The notes below the pieces were generated by a model that was not told the origin of the DNA, searched no databases, and worked only from the letters and a program-made list of their open reading frames with translations. From NCBI GenBank assembly GCA_018263365.1, contig JAANXI010000138.1, forward strand, positions 1 through 21,804: 21,804 nt of DNA, written 5' to 3'. This document shows positions 7,657 to 16,808 of the stretch, in pieces. The position numbers and the translations under genes are program-made. The stretch comes from Fidelibacterota bacterium (lineage in GTDB: Bacteria > Fidelibacterota > JAANXI01). Numbering within the stretch: the stretch's first letter is position 1; each line of letters starts with the position of its first letter.

Positions 7657-9157
7657 ATTTCGCTCCGTAATCCAGCCGGTGATCCGTGGTTAAAACGGGA
7701 AAGCTGGGGACGGCTATTGGGTAGGGAACGTTTTCCAGCGTACCGAACAAGTCGATACGGGTCAATTCGATTCTTTCAAACACCTCATAATTGACGGCGA
7801 TTTGGTCGCTGTGTTTTTCCTGTAGTTCGTCAACATACGGATTCAGATACTCCTCGATGGCCTGCATGTAGTCCTTCCCGAAGGAACCAGTAAATCCCGC
7901 CTGCTGCAAGTACTGGTTACGGTGATACAGTGACTCCATCTGATCCTTCCACATGGCCAAATCTCTCTGTACCACGTTGAGCTGGTCATATCCACGCCGG
8001 TAGGCTTCCTCGGTTAAATATTTATCCCGAACCAAATCCACTATTGCCAGTTTGAACTGCTTTGCGAAGTTTTTCTTACTCAATTTTTTGGTACGGAATA
8101 CCAACGGATGCGACTTCTGCGCTTCCTCAAAATCCCTGACCATCCAAACTTCACCGTCTATTTTGAGTAATGGATAATCCCGATACTTATCTATGGACTT
8201 TCTGACATCATTAAAGATTTCCTTATCCTGCTTTTTGTTCCAGAAGACCGTATTGGCCATCGCTTCTTTTTCTTCTTTGTCACGCAGGTACAGGGGCGCA
8301 AATACTTCTACCAATGCATAGAAGGTCTCAGGATTAAAATCGAGCTGCTTCCCGGCCATCACTTCACTCACGTATTCACCAAACCGGTCAGCGGATTCAT
8401 ATCTTTGCAGGCGCTCATGTACCATACCCCAGCGATCCCGAATCTGCTGGTCGCTGACCGCTTCCCGGTCGACCCAGCCATCAACCTGGAGGAATGTGAC
8501 CACGCCGTCCACGCTTCGCACCGGGCCAATAATATCACCGTTCTTCACTGGCTGCCCGTAGAGCGCCCGATGCAAGGGTTGAGCGGATGCATCTTGCCAG
8601 GTGACTTCTTTGACCGGAACGTCCTCGCTTCCGTACAGCCTCTGATACAACGGCCCAAGTTCGTCCGCTTCCCTGACTTGCTGTGCATACGATGCCTGGT
8701 ATCGGTCCTCCGGGATATTCATATATTGCACCGTGTACGTCCGGCCAGCCTGTTTAAAGACCGATTTTATTTCTGTGGTGTCTACTGTGACCTCTTTACC
8801 CGCTTCCACGTACTGAAGCCATTGGCGCATCGCCTGTTCTTTTCGTCCCTTCAGGAAGGCCTGAAATTCTGCATTGGTACCTAGCTCCGTTTCCGACCCG
8901 GCTTCCATTGCAAAGAGCTTCTCTGCTATCAACGAGTTAAGGACAATCTTCTTGTGGATGTAATTGTCCCGCATACAATACTCAGGCCGCATGGTGTATT
9001 CCGCCCGCCGAATAAATTCATTGGCGGAGATTGTCTTCTCACCGATACGGGCGAGGATGGTTTCCTCAGGTTCACTCTGCTGATGTGAAACGGAATCACT
9101 GCATCCGGCAAGGATTAATAAAAACATCCCTAATATTACAACGAATCTAAAGCGCAT
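7649..9157 (-). CDS. SurA-like peptidyl-prolyl isomerase-type lipoprotein
   Basis: A 502-residue lipoprotein: MRFRF then a hydrophobic stretch and a textbook lipobox LILAGC (Cys19). Residues 34-95 (ILARIGEKTISANEFIRRAE and the following helices) resemble the N-terminal chaperone domain of SurA/PrsA-type foldases. Residues 138-230 (RTYTVQYMNIPE to NGDIIGPVRSVDGVVTFLQV) resemble a parvulin-type rotamase core but look divergent. Residues about 310-400 (LKIDGEVWMVRDFEEA and onward) look like a second helical chaperone-type segment. The likely role is folding or chaperoning of exported proteins in the periplasm, perhaps the enzymes coded just downstream, with which it is translationally coupled. 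No strong ribosome binding site is seen (AAGGA is 15 bases from the ATG). Family assignment is by pattern only; catalytic activity is not evident. Confidence 0.68.
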   Translation of the reverse strand: MRFRFVVILGMFLLILAGCSDSVSHQQSEPEETILARIGEKTISANEFIRRAEYTMRPEYCMRDNYIHKKIVLNSLIAEKLFAMEAGSETELGTNAEFQAFLKGRKEQAMRQWLQYVEAGKEVTVDTTEIKSVFKQAGRTYTVQYMNIPEDRYQASYAQQVREADELGPLYQRLYGSEDVPVKEVTWQDASAQPLHRALYGQPVKNGDIIGPVRSVDGVVTFLQVDGWVDREAVSDQQIRDRWGMVHERLQRYESADRFGEYVSEVMAGKQLDFNPETFYALVEVFAPLYLRDKEEKEAMANTVFWNKKQDKEIFNDVRKSIDKYRDYPLLKIDGEVWMVRDFEEAQKSHPLVFRTKKLSKKNFAKQFKLAIVDLVRDKYLTEEAYRRGYDQLNVVQRDLAMWKDQMESLYHRNQYLQQAGFTGSFGKDYMQAIEEYLNPYVDELQEKHSDQIAVNYEVFERIELTRIDLFGTLENVPYPIAVPSFPVLTTDHRLDYGAKFE

Positions 9158-9275
9158 ATTTATGGCTGGACTTCCTTTTATCTGGTTTTATTGAGACACA
9201 AAAACGACGCCATAAAGAATAAGTTCGGAACGCCGCTTCCTCATTGCCATTGATTTTCACTCAGTTCTGGCCGTG
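9158..9275 (-). other. 118-base gap inside the operon, no recognised signal
   Basis: This is the longest gap within the eight-gene run. I found no intrinsic terminator (no GC-rich stem followed by a T-run) and no convincing -35/-10 pair. It might hold an internal promoter or an RNA processing site that I cannot recognise. Confidence 0.4.
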
Positions 9276-10388
9276 TTAAAAAACAACTCCCAGAGTGAAG
9301 CTCTGTGGTGCGCTAAATAAATCCATTGATTTATAGGCATAATCGATTTTTAGTCCCACATTGCCCATAAAACTCAAATGCATTCCCGCACCAAAGGTCA
9401 TCCCATAATTCGAATCTACCATATACAGTGACTTATATCCGCCACGGAGATAAAATTTGCCTGCGGTTGGCACGGTTAATTCGTACTGGCCTCCGATATT
9501 GATTGATTCTGAATTGTTATTTGGGTGGAGGGCATCGACTGCCAGACTTATCCGGTTATGGGACGTTTTGATAAGATCATACGAGGTTCCCAGCCGGAAA
9601 ATGAGCGGCAGTTCCCAGCCCTGGAGCCGATACTGCCCCGGTACATCGCTGTAATTTCCGTTTTCATCCGGCAGAATATCGATGGGAGTGATCAGATCGA
9701 TCCCGTCAAACCGCATCCGTGTTCCGTAGTTGGCGATACTCATCCCGATGCGTAAACCGCTGCCTCGCTCTCCTGTGGGAGAGAGGAAATGGGTATTCAC
9801 AATCACACCCAGGTCCATTGCGACGGCGCTTGCATTCATGTGCCAGATCTGGGATGAGATAAATTTCCCCGTTGCGCCAAACGCGAACCAGTCGGCCAGT
9901 TTGCGCGAATACGCCAGACTCACATTAAAATCCGTGGCAGTAAACACTTCCCCCGTGCCGTCCTGATATTCGAGTGTGGTGACATCCATTTCACCGTAAT
10001 TCATGTAAAAAACGGATGCCGCTATCGTGCCGATCCGGGGAACAACAACCGCCGCTCCGGCAAACTGCGTGCTGATATCCACCAGCCAGGGCTGATACAT
10101 GAACTGGGCTTCGTTCTGCTCCAGAAACGCTAATCCGGCCGGATTCCAGTAAATCGAAGCGAGATCGTTCGTCATACTGACATAAGCCTCGCCCATTGCA
10201 TTCCCCGCCGATCCGACGCCTATCTCCAGGAAGTTCGCCGTCGTCGTTCCCACCCGATACGGCTCTTGTGCGTGTATGGATTCCGCGAACATCAGACAGG
10301 CGGCAATGACCACGAGTAAGAGTTTTGAATAATTAAATATCGTCATAACAAGCCCTTTACGCGTCACATCATCTTTATCTGCAGTCAT
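9276..10388 (-). CDS. PorV/PorQ-family outer membrane beta-barrel protein
   Basis: A 370-residue barrel protein. The mature part begins EPYRVGTTTANFLEIGVGSAGNAMGEAY, then DLASIYWNPAGLAFLE, both hallmarks of the FadL-like PorV/PorQ family that works with type IX secretion. Alternating hydrophobic strands continue to the end (SFTLGVVF). In T9SS, PorV binds the C-terminal signal of cargo and delivers it for surface attachment; here a dedicated shuttle for the neighbouring cargo proteins is inference. Two in-frame starts are each preceded by a good Shine-Dalgarno sequence: ATG at 10388 (GGGAGG, six bases) and ATG at 10346 (AAGGG, six bases). The shorter form gives a compact signal peptide ending IHA-Q; the longer adds 14 charged residues. 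It begins 11 bases after the stop of the 1179-residue protein gene. Confidence 0.82.
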   Translation of the reverse strand: MTADKDDVTRKGLVMTIFNYSKLLLVVIAACLMFAESIHAQEPYRVGTTTANFLEIGVGSAGNAMGEAYVSMTNDLASIYWNPAGLAFLEQNEAQFMYQPWLVDISTQFAGAAVVVPRIGTIAASVFYMNYGEMDVTTLEYQDGTGEVFTATDFNVSLAYSRKLADWFAFGATGKFISSQIWHMNASAVAMDLGVIVNTHFLSPTGERGSGLRIGMSIANYGTRMRFDGIDLITPIDILPDENGNYSDVPGQYRLQGWELPLIFRLGTSYDLIKTSHNRISLAVDALHPNNNSESINIGGQYELTVPTAGKFYLRGGYKSLYMVDSNYGMTFGAGMHLSFMGNVGLKIDYAYKSMDLFSAPQSFTLGVVF

Positions 10389-10399
10389 TATTATCCTCC

Positions 10400-13300
10400 C
10401 TACTTAATGACTGCAAATTTGCCGGTTTTTTCTTCACCGGTTGCAGTTGATTTTATGTGATAAATGTACATACCTGCCGCTATTTCCAGTCCCTCCTTGG
10501 TTTGCATATCCCAGTGAGCCGTGCCGTTATCTGCTGAATTATTCACGTGCATTTCGTCCACGAGCACGCCGCTGACCGTGAATATTTTAATATCGCATTG
10601 CGCCGGAATATGGGTAAACAGGAGCCTGCGCCGCTGGTTTAGCGCAGAGTTGGCAACCGCCGGTTCCATGGCATTCGTCGCCACATACGGATTCGGCACG
10701 ACCTTGATCTTCTCCATAGTCCGCTCCAAACCGGTTTCATCGAGGGAATCATGAGTCACCACATTAAACATGATCGAATCGGTCTCGATAAAAGGGCGCT
10801 CGAAGGTTGCAAAGTAGGTATCGCCCGGTTCCGGAGGACCCGTTAAGGTCGTGTTTGAAAAATCCAGTTCTAAAATTGTCCCGCCCCACCGGCCGTTGGA
10901 AGTCGCAGACCCGACCAAGATCAAATCCGTGTCGAATTCAAACGTTCCGTTTACGTTTTGGTCATACACCATTAAATCCATAAGCGGATGATTACCGGCA
11001 GAATCCACGAATGAGGTATTGAGCACCCGAAAGCTGAAATTTTCTCCGGGCAGTAACTGGCCCCGTGAGATTCGGTCACCCTGGGCATCCCGAATACCGG
11101 ACAGATTGGTGGTTTGTCCGGTATAAAATGCCGTGTCAGAGGAAAATTCAATAATATAATCCCAGGGATAATACCGGGATTCTTCAATGGATGGAGTTAC
11201 TCTTATGGCCTTCTCTCCGGTTATCCAGCCCGATTCCTGGAAATTGTACTCCGCCTTTTCCACCGGGATATTGATCTTTAGGCGCAGACCGTCAAATACA
11301 TCGGTGTAAATAGGAGTGCCTTCGCGGATATGCCAAGTGTCGGAAGTATCGTTGTAGACAATATTTCGAAAGGCAAAATTGTCCGGATTTTCCTGGTAGA
11401 TTAACTGGTCACCGGCCGTTACATCGTATATACGGAATCCTGTGTTTGTGTACTCTAAGCCATGGGCTTCTTCATTCAATACGAGCAACGTATCAATGTC
11501 AAATTTGACCTTATACACACGGTTTTGCTTCAGGCTGCCTTCTGCCAGGATTTCTGCAGAGACTGTTCCGGTACCCACTACCTCCTCCGTATCGGAGGTT
11601 TCAACTTCGTCCGAAACGTATCCTGCCGCCTTCTGATGCGGAGTAACAATCTGAACATTCGGACCAACGGCGATGACTTCCTCCGATTCATTCAGATCGA
11701 TGATAATCCGGTTTTCCGACGGGGAAATTCCCGGCCCGATACTCGCCGCGCCGGAATCGTAGGCGACTATTGCATAATAGTATGTACGTCCATTCTGCAC
11801 CGTGTTGTCAACGAAGTAGTGTGTCAGTCCATTATCTGAGCCGAGATAATACCCCACGCCGTTGATCATCCCGTAGTCTGCAAAGCCTGTCAGCCCATCG
11901 ATGATGTCACACTGGAAGATCGGTTTTTTCAGGGTTGGCGTGCCGTAGCCGTCCGTAATAACCTCCGGATCGGACATCTTTTTATCAGTCGCCCGGTAAA
12001 GTTTATATCCCTGGAAATCATTGACATTCCCCATAAACGGATCACGCGTGGTCTGATCGGAAAAATTATCCCACGTAAGGATCACCTTGCCGTCTCCTGG
12101 AGTCGCGGTGAGCGTGGGCATTGCCGGAGGTTGGGCAAACCGATAATCCCGTTCGTAAATCACCTGAACGATGCGTTTCTGCTGAAACAGCGCCGGTGCA
12201 TTGTGTTCGTCGGATTGCAGCCCGGCCAGGCGATCGTACGCGTGAAGCTCAGACATGGAGATCCGTTCCGTCAGCCCTTCATACAGCGGGAAAGGGCCGG
12301 ACGCGAATACTTCCACGAGATTGGCAATACTCCCGCTGAATTCAATGAGTGAATCCTGGTCGACCAGCTCCCACATCGATTTATCCCCCCGAAACCACCA
12401 ATGGTCAGACGCATGACTCTGAATCGGGAAGAGACGAAACGATGTGAGCCCCACCATATCTGATTCGCTGACGTCAGTAAAATTATAATTCGGCTCACAC
12501 CCGACCCCCTCGACAAAATCAGGTTTGTGATTTCCTTCACCCTGATCCGGACCTTCGTAATTCCGCTCGCCCGGCCCAATGCCGTCGAGGCCTACATCGT
12601 CGCCGGGAAATTCGGTAATCTGATACACGCCGTCACCGTTGAGGTCGCGACCATCCTGCCAGTCGCCGTCTTCGTCAGCATCCCAGTGAGGCAGTAAATC
12701 TTCTTCTTCCAGATTGTAGAATTCCAGAAAATTCTGTAAACCGCCAAGATAGAAAAACGGATTGTTCAGCGGATCATCTATAAATACTACCGGTTCATTA
12801 TCGCGCTTTTCATCCAATAGTCCGTCTTGATCGTTATCAATATTATCGAATGCCATACCGGGACTTTCCAGGTATGCAAATCCCATGATACCAGGTGTCA
12901 GTCCGGCATTCCCCAGCGCATTGTTATCCCAGGAATACGACATATCCAGCTGGTTGTCAAAATACCCCCACTCATCGTCAGCGGCGTCACCGCCAATGCC
13001 ATTATCCACCCAGTAGCCGAAGGCCACTTCCGGCAGATCATAGTCGGAGATATTTGCAATCGTGTACTCCCAGAAGATGGCATCACGCGCCTGGGGATTA
13101 TTCCACTGGAAGCCCCGGACTTCGACTCGAATGCCCAGTCCGCCCCACGGATCACCCCTCTGGATGGTAACATTGGAATGTTTATCCCCGATTTTGACGC
13201 CTGGCCGAGGATAATATTTTACCCGATCTTCCGGGCCCAGGTATTCCTGATCCTGGGCGTCATTGGCAACGAAGTAGGTCTCAAGATCTGCATATTTGAC

Positions 13301-13939
13301 CCCTCGTCCAAAACGGCCATTCCATTCGCCCGGCCATTTCGGTCCATTGGGGGAAGGCCATCCGATTGTCGGCCAAGAGCTCTCCTTATTGCTCATGGCA
13401 GGATAATCACTCAACTCATTGAAATAGCCAAACACAGGATACAAGCCCCACTCCACACTTCCTGTCGGATTCGTATCCATCTCCTCGCGGTAACTGGTTT
13501 GGAGGTAATACAGCGTATCCATCGGAGCGCTTCCGGCGTAATTCTCCGGATCCTCCACAGGGATTGTATCATTGACGATGTAGACCCGGGCTCCGACGAG
13601 CAGAGCCAATCCATCCAACATACGAGTGCCTTGATAATTATTCGGCCAGCGTGACCACTGGGACGAATTTGCCGTGGAAGACGACCAAAACGCCAGTTCG
13701 GTAGTATTCTGAAAGTAGAGTAAAATCCGGTTCCCGTTCATATATCCTTCGCGTTCAGCGGCGATGTCACCAGCCGGATCATCCGGACCTTCATAAGGCC
13801 GGCTCTGGCCAAAAAGTGCAGGTGCGGTCAGGAGGCATATTGCTGTTACACTTAGTATCAAAAATTTCGTGATAAACTTCATATTACATAGTCCTTGCGG
13901 CATCTGGTTGGTCCTGTTATTCACCATTTCTTCCTTCAC
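10400..13939 (-). CDS. Large secreted protein with calcium-loop, fibronectin III-like and T9SS tail segments
   Basis: Up to 1179 residues, function not recognised. A signal peptide lies at residues 20-45 (MKFITKFLILS to ALFGQ). The long N-terminal half (46-600) is rich in Trp, Tyr, Asp and Gly. It holds EF-hand-like calcium loops: DNDQDG (368-373) and a full 12-residue DLNGDGVYQITE (432-443). A fibronectin III-like segment covers about 605-730, with KVILTWDNFSD and YYYAIVAYDSG. The last 100 residues form a sorting-type domain (VVPNPY near its start, ending KFAVIK). The start is uncertain: GTG at 13939, three bases after the TonB receptor stop; ATG at 13927 with AAGGA just upstream; or ATG at 13882, which gives the cleanest signal peptide. 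Its place between a TonB receptor and a PorV-like barrel suggests a surface partner of the receptor, possibly doing the job of the missing SusD. That is inference. Confidence 0.8.
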   Translation of the reverse strand: MKEEMVNNRTNQMPQGLCNMKFITKFLILSVTAICLLTAPALFGQSRPYEGPDDPAGDIAAEREGYMNGNRILLYFQNTTELAFWSSSTANSSQWSRWPNNYQGTRMLDGLALLVGARVYIVNDTIPVEDPENYAGSAPMDTLYYLQTSYREEMDTNPTGSVEWGLYPVFGYFNELSDYPAMSNKESSWPTIGWPSPNGPKWPGEWNGRFGRGVKYADLETYFVANDAQDQEYLGPEDRVKYYPRPGVKIGDKHSNVTIQRGDPWGGLGIRVEVRGFQWNNPQARDAIFWEYTIANISDYDLPEVAFGYWVDNGIGGDAADDEWGYFDNQLDMSYSWDNNALGNAGLTPGIMGFAYLESPGMAFDNIDNDQDGLLDEKRDNEPVVFIDDPLNNPFFYLGGLQNFLEFYNLEEEDLLPHWDADEDGDWQDGRDLNGDGVYQITEFPGDDVGLDGIGPGERNYEGPDQGEGNHKPDFVEGVGCEPNYNFTDVSESDMVGLTSFRLFPIQSHASDHWWFRGDKSMWELVDQDSLIEFSGSIANLVEVFASGPFPLYEGLTERISMSELHAYDRLAGLQSDEHNAPALFQQKRIVQVIYERDYRFAQPPAMPTLTATPGDGKVILTWDNFSDQTTRDPFMGNVNDFQGYKLYRATDKKMSDPEVITDGYGTPTLKKPIFQCDIIDGLTGFADYGMINGVGYYLGSDNGLTHYFVDNTVQNGRTYYYAIVAYDSGAASIGPGISPSENRIIIDLNESEEVIAVGPNVQIVTPHQKAAGYVSDEVETSDTEEVVGTGTVSAEILAEGSLKQNRVYKVKFDIDTLLVLNEEAHGLEYTNTGFRIYDVTAGDQLIYQENPDNFAFRNIVYNDTSDTWHIREGTPIYTDVFDGLRLKINIPVEKAEYNFQESGWITGEKAIRVTPSIEESRYYPWDYIIEFSSDTAFYTGQTTNLSGIRDAQGDRISRGQLLPGENFSFRVLNTSFVDSAGNHPLMDLMVYDQNVNGTFEFDTDLILVGSATSNGRWGGTILELDFSNTTLTGPPEPGDTYFATFERPFIETDSIMFNVVTHDSLDETGLERTMEKIKVVPNPYVATNAMEPAVANSALNQRRRLLFTHIPAQCDIKIFTVSGVLVDEMHVNNSADNGTAHWDMQTKEGLEIAAGMYIYHIKSTATGEEKTGKFAVIK

Positions 13940-13942
13940 CCC

Positions 13943-16618
13943 TTAAAACCTGGCTGTCAATCCGATCTTCACCAACCTTGGAGCGGCATACATCGAGGGG
14001 TTTTGGACGGTATCTTCGTATTCGTTGAAATCGCTCCGATGGCTTCCGCGCTCACTTTCGCTGATGATGGCTGTATAGGGCCGTCCGGTCTCTCCGTTAA
14101 CGGCAACCGGGTTCATAGTGTCAAGCAGGTTGTAGATAGAGTAAGAAAGTCGCAAATCCATCATTCCGATTTTCAACAACGAAAAATATCCCGTTAAGTC
14201 CACACTGTATCTGGCTGGCTGGTAATCGTTATTCGGATACAGATTTATGCGTGATAACCGGCTTTCGCCAATGGGCGAGAATGTATAAGCTGTGCCGGAG
14301 TTATAATACATGGTCAGTGTTGATCCGAATTTTTCCGTGTTATACGAGGTCGTAATGTTAAATGTATGGCGCTGATCCCAGCCCATGGGGATCAGGCGAT
14401 TAATCGGGTCCATGCTGCTGCCGGCCCGGTTAAAGGTCTGCGTCGGATTATCCGCGTTGGCCCGCGTGTACTGCAATGTGTAATTGATATAAGTTGAAAA
14501 ACGGTTCCGGGTGAAATCGTACTTGAACTCCATTCCCCTGACATTGCCGTAATCCTTGTTCGTATAGAGTCCGTATTTAATCTGATTATATGTCGTGACC
14601 ACTTTGGTACTCAACAGGTCATAGATATCCCGGTAAAACAGCGCCACTTCGAATCCCATACCGGGCATAATTTCCTGCCAGAGTCCAATTTCATACATCA
14701 CGGTTTTTTGCGCATGGAGCTGCGCATTTCCCATGGTCGTTTGAAAGCTCGTTGGAGCCACAATGAACGAATTGTTCTGGTAGAGGGAATACATCGGCGG
14801 CATCTGGAAAAAGTGGCCGTAGCTGAACCGGAGGATGGCGGATTCTGCCAGCTGATATGCTAAGCCGAATCGGGGACTAATCTGGGTTTTCGGTTCAGCC
14901 GATGGATACGTGGACATCAAACTATCCGGCAGGTCCAATTGGTTGGCCGGATTCCGCCTGTCCGAAGGGTACACTGTATTTGGATCAAAATAGTCGTATC
15001 GGACTCCGAGATTAATAACCATCTCATCGAACTCCATTTTGTCCTGCAAATAGGCTGAGAACTCGATGGGTTCGACCTTGTAGATATCAGAATAAATTGA
15101 AGAGTCTGGCATGGTTACCGGTTCATAGAGCTGGTCCTCGTACTCGGTGCCATACCACTTATTCCTGATGTTGAGAAAGGCCTCATCAATAGAATGCTGT
15201 GTATGCAGAATTCCCGTTTTGATGTTATGATTCATACTGATCTGCCAGTTCAGATCAAACTTGATATTGTAGTCAATCAATGTTCGTTCTTCGTGAAATT
15301 TCTCCTGTCCACCCGTGTAAAAACCGGGACCGCTATTGTTGTAAAACCGATCATGCACATAGTTAGTATCCATGGGATTCTCATAGACATATCGTCCATA
15401 ATAATCTTTGAGATAAGAAATTTTCAGGTCATAGAACAATGCGTTGGTAAGCATGTGGTTGGCCTGGATTGCGTGCATTTCCGAGGTGCTGTACGAGGTC
15501 GCCATTCCATCCGGATTGTATTTGAATTGGTGATTATACCCCTGCCAGGCGTCATCGTTAAAAATACTGAGATAGGAGAGACGAAAATTTTGGAATAAAT
15601 TGAGCGCGAGTTTCCCGGTAACCGATTTGTTCCGGCTCCAGTTCATTGGCACATAGGCGCTGTCGCCAGTATGCTCTGAAATCCATTCAGTGGAATCGCC
15701 CAGAAAACTGCTGTAGTCATCCACCTGAAAGCGGCGGATACCGTTCAAATGGTTCTCGTTATCCTGTAACCGGTAATTCACAAAAAAGGTAAATTTATCT
15801 TTGATAATCGGACCGCTCAGGTGCGCTTTGTAATCCTGTTTTCTCCTGATTTCAGAGTTTTTGAGACCGATAAACACGTCTTCGTGGGAAGTAAAGTAGT
15901 TTCCGAAGGCGCCAGACATGGAGCCATGAAACTCATTTCCCCCGCTTTTTGTCACCTGGTTTACGACTCCGCTCATGGCGCGGCCGTATTCGGCATTAAA
16001 CGTCCCGGTGATCACCTCTAAATCTTCCACGGATTCCGTTTCAATATTCACCGTGCTAACAGTTCCTCCAAACGCATCATCCACCTGAATGCCGTCGATG
16101 AGGTAAGTCACCTCTGTATCACGCCCCCCTCGGAAGTGCCCCTCCACCACGCCCGCTTGCATTTCAATCACCGATTCCACATTCTCGACGGGCAGTGCAT
16201 CTATTTGCTCTGAGGAGACGTTGCGGACACTACTGGTCTGGCTTTTCTTTTTTGCGCTGAGTTCCGCTTCAATGACGACTTCTTCCCCGGCAATCGCCGT
16301 TTGTTTCATGGAAATGGGAATATTCGACGTCAGGTTCACCGATACCCGAACATCCGTGATGCGTACAATTTCGTATCCAATCATCTGTGCCCGCAATGTA
16401 TAGGTACCCGGCGGAACATTTATAATATAATATTTGCCGTTCTCATCTGAGGCGGCTCCCATCGACGTGCCCTCCAGAATGATGTTGACACCGGGAAGCG
16501 GCTCACCGGATTCCTGGTCAGTCACGGTCCCGGCGATCTTCCCGGTCGTTTGGGCCCGGAGTCCGGTATAACCGCCTATGAGCAGAACAAATACAAATAC
16601 AAACCATCGTCTCTTCAT
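13943..16618 (-). CDS. TonB-dependent outer membrane receptor with N-terminal carboxypeptidase-regulatory-like domain
   Basis: An 891-residue receptor for energy-dependent uptake across the outer membrane, here presumably of beta-glucan oligosaccharides. Signal peptide 1-22 (GLRA-Q). A carboxypeptidase regulatory-like domain (about 26-113: GKIAGTVTDQESGEPLPGVN) is followed by a possible TonB box (EVVIEAE), then the plug (about 130-240: LPVENVESVIEMQAGVV, RGGRDTEVTYLIDGI, FNAEYGRAMSGVVNQVTKSG) and a 22-strand type barrel ending LVKIGLTARF with a terminal Phe. It is smaller than typical SusC proteins and no SusD gene accompanies it. AAGGA lies nine bases before the ATG. It is the first gene of the main run; the next gene starts within a few bases of its stop. 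No clear promoter was found in 16619-16808. Confidence 0.92.
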   Translation of the reverse strand: MKRRWFVFVFVLLIGGYTGLRAQTTGKIAGTVTDQESGEPLPGVNIILEGTSMGAASDENGKYYIINVPPGTYTLRAQMIGYEIVRITDVRVSVNLTSNIPISMKQTAIAGEEVVIEAELSAKKKSQTSSVRNVSSEQIDALPVENVESVIEMQAGVVEGHFRGGRDTEVTYLIDGIQVDDAFGGTVSTVNIETESVEDLEVITGTFNAEYGRAMSGVVNQVTKSGGNEFHGSMSGAFGNYFTSHEDVFIGLKNSEIRRKQDYKAHLSGPIIKDKFTFFVNYRLQDNENHLNGIRRFQVDDYSSFLGDSTEWISEHTGDSAYVPMNWSRNKSVTGKLALNLFQNFRLSYLSIFNDDAWQGYNHQFKYNPDGMATSYSTSEMHAIQANHMLTNALFYDLKISYLKDYYGRYVYENPMDTNYVHDRFYNNSGPGFYTGGQEKFHEERTLIDYNIKFDLNWQISMNHNIKTGILHTQHSIDEAFLNIRNKWYGTEYEDQLYEPVTMPDSSIYSDIYKVEPIEFSAYLQDKMEFDEMVINLGVRYDYFDPNTVYPSDRRNPANQLDLPDSLMSTYPSAEPKTQISPRFGLAYQLAESAILRFSYGHFFQMPPMYSLYQNNSFIVAPTSFQTTMGNAQLHAQKTVMYEIGLWQEIMPGMGFEVALFYRDIYDLLSTKVVTTYNQIKYGLYTNKDYGNVRGMEFKYDFTRNRFSTYINYTLQYTRANADNPTQTFNRAGSSMDPINRLIPMGWDQRHTFNITTSYNTEKFGSTLTMYYNSGTAYTFSPIGESRLSRINLYPNNDYQPARYSVDLTGYFSLLKIGMMDLRLSYSIYNLLDTMNPVAVNGETGRPYTAIISESERGSHRSDFNEYEDTVQNPSMYAAPRLVKIGLTARF

Positions 16619-16808
16619 TATTCAAATTCCTTGTTACAGTTTACTGCGATGCAGGTCTTTTTGTACCTCAGGCTGTAAAATATTTCTTGCCAATCCATGG
16701 GATAATTCATTCTGATTTCAGTGCGTGAATGCTGGCGTATCGGGATAATTATTATTCGAATTTCGTAAACTGTCTTCGCATCAATTCGCTTTGTTAATTC
16801 CGGCAGAT
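16619..16808 (-). promoter_or_regulatory. Leader of the TonB-receptor/glucanase operon
   Basis: 190 bases between the terminator of the CBM9 gene and the receptor start. A promoter must lie here if the eight-gene run is transcribed separately, but I could not find a convincing sigma-70 type pair. The AT-rich part near 16742-16770 carries small symmetric elements (ATTCGAAT, and CGAA-T-TTCG on the plus strand) that could be an operator; their information content is low. Confidence 0.35.

Noticed and set aside
12827..13654. 275-codon plus-strand frame
   Set aside because: Antisense shadow of the 1179-residue protein gene; no recognisable domain.
13943..16618. Classical SusC/SusD pair
   Set aside because: The receptor is shorter than SusC, and the following gene has none of the features of SusD (no lipobox, no tetratricopeptide-like helical fold; instead beta-rich with a T9SS tail).
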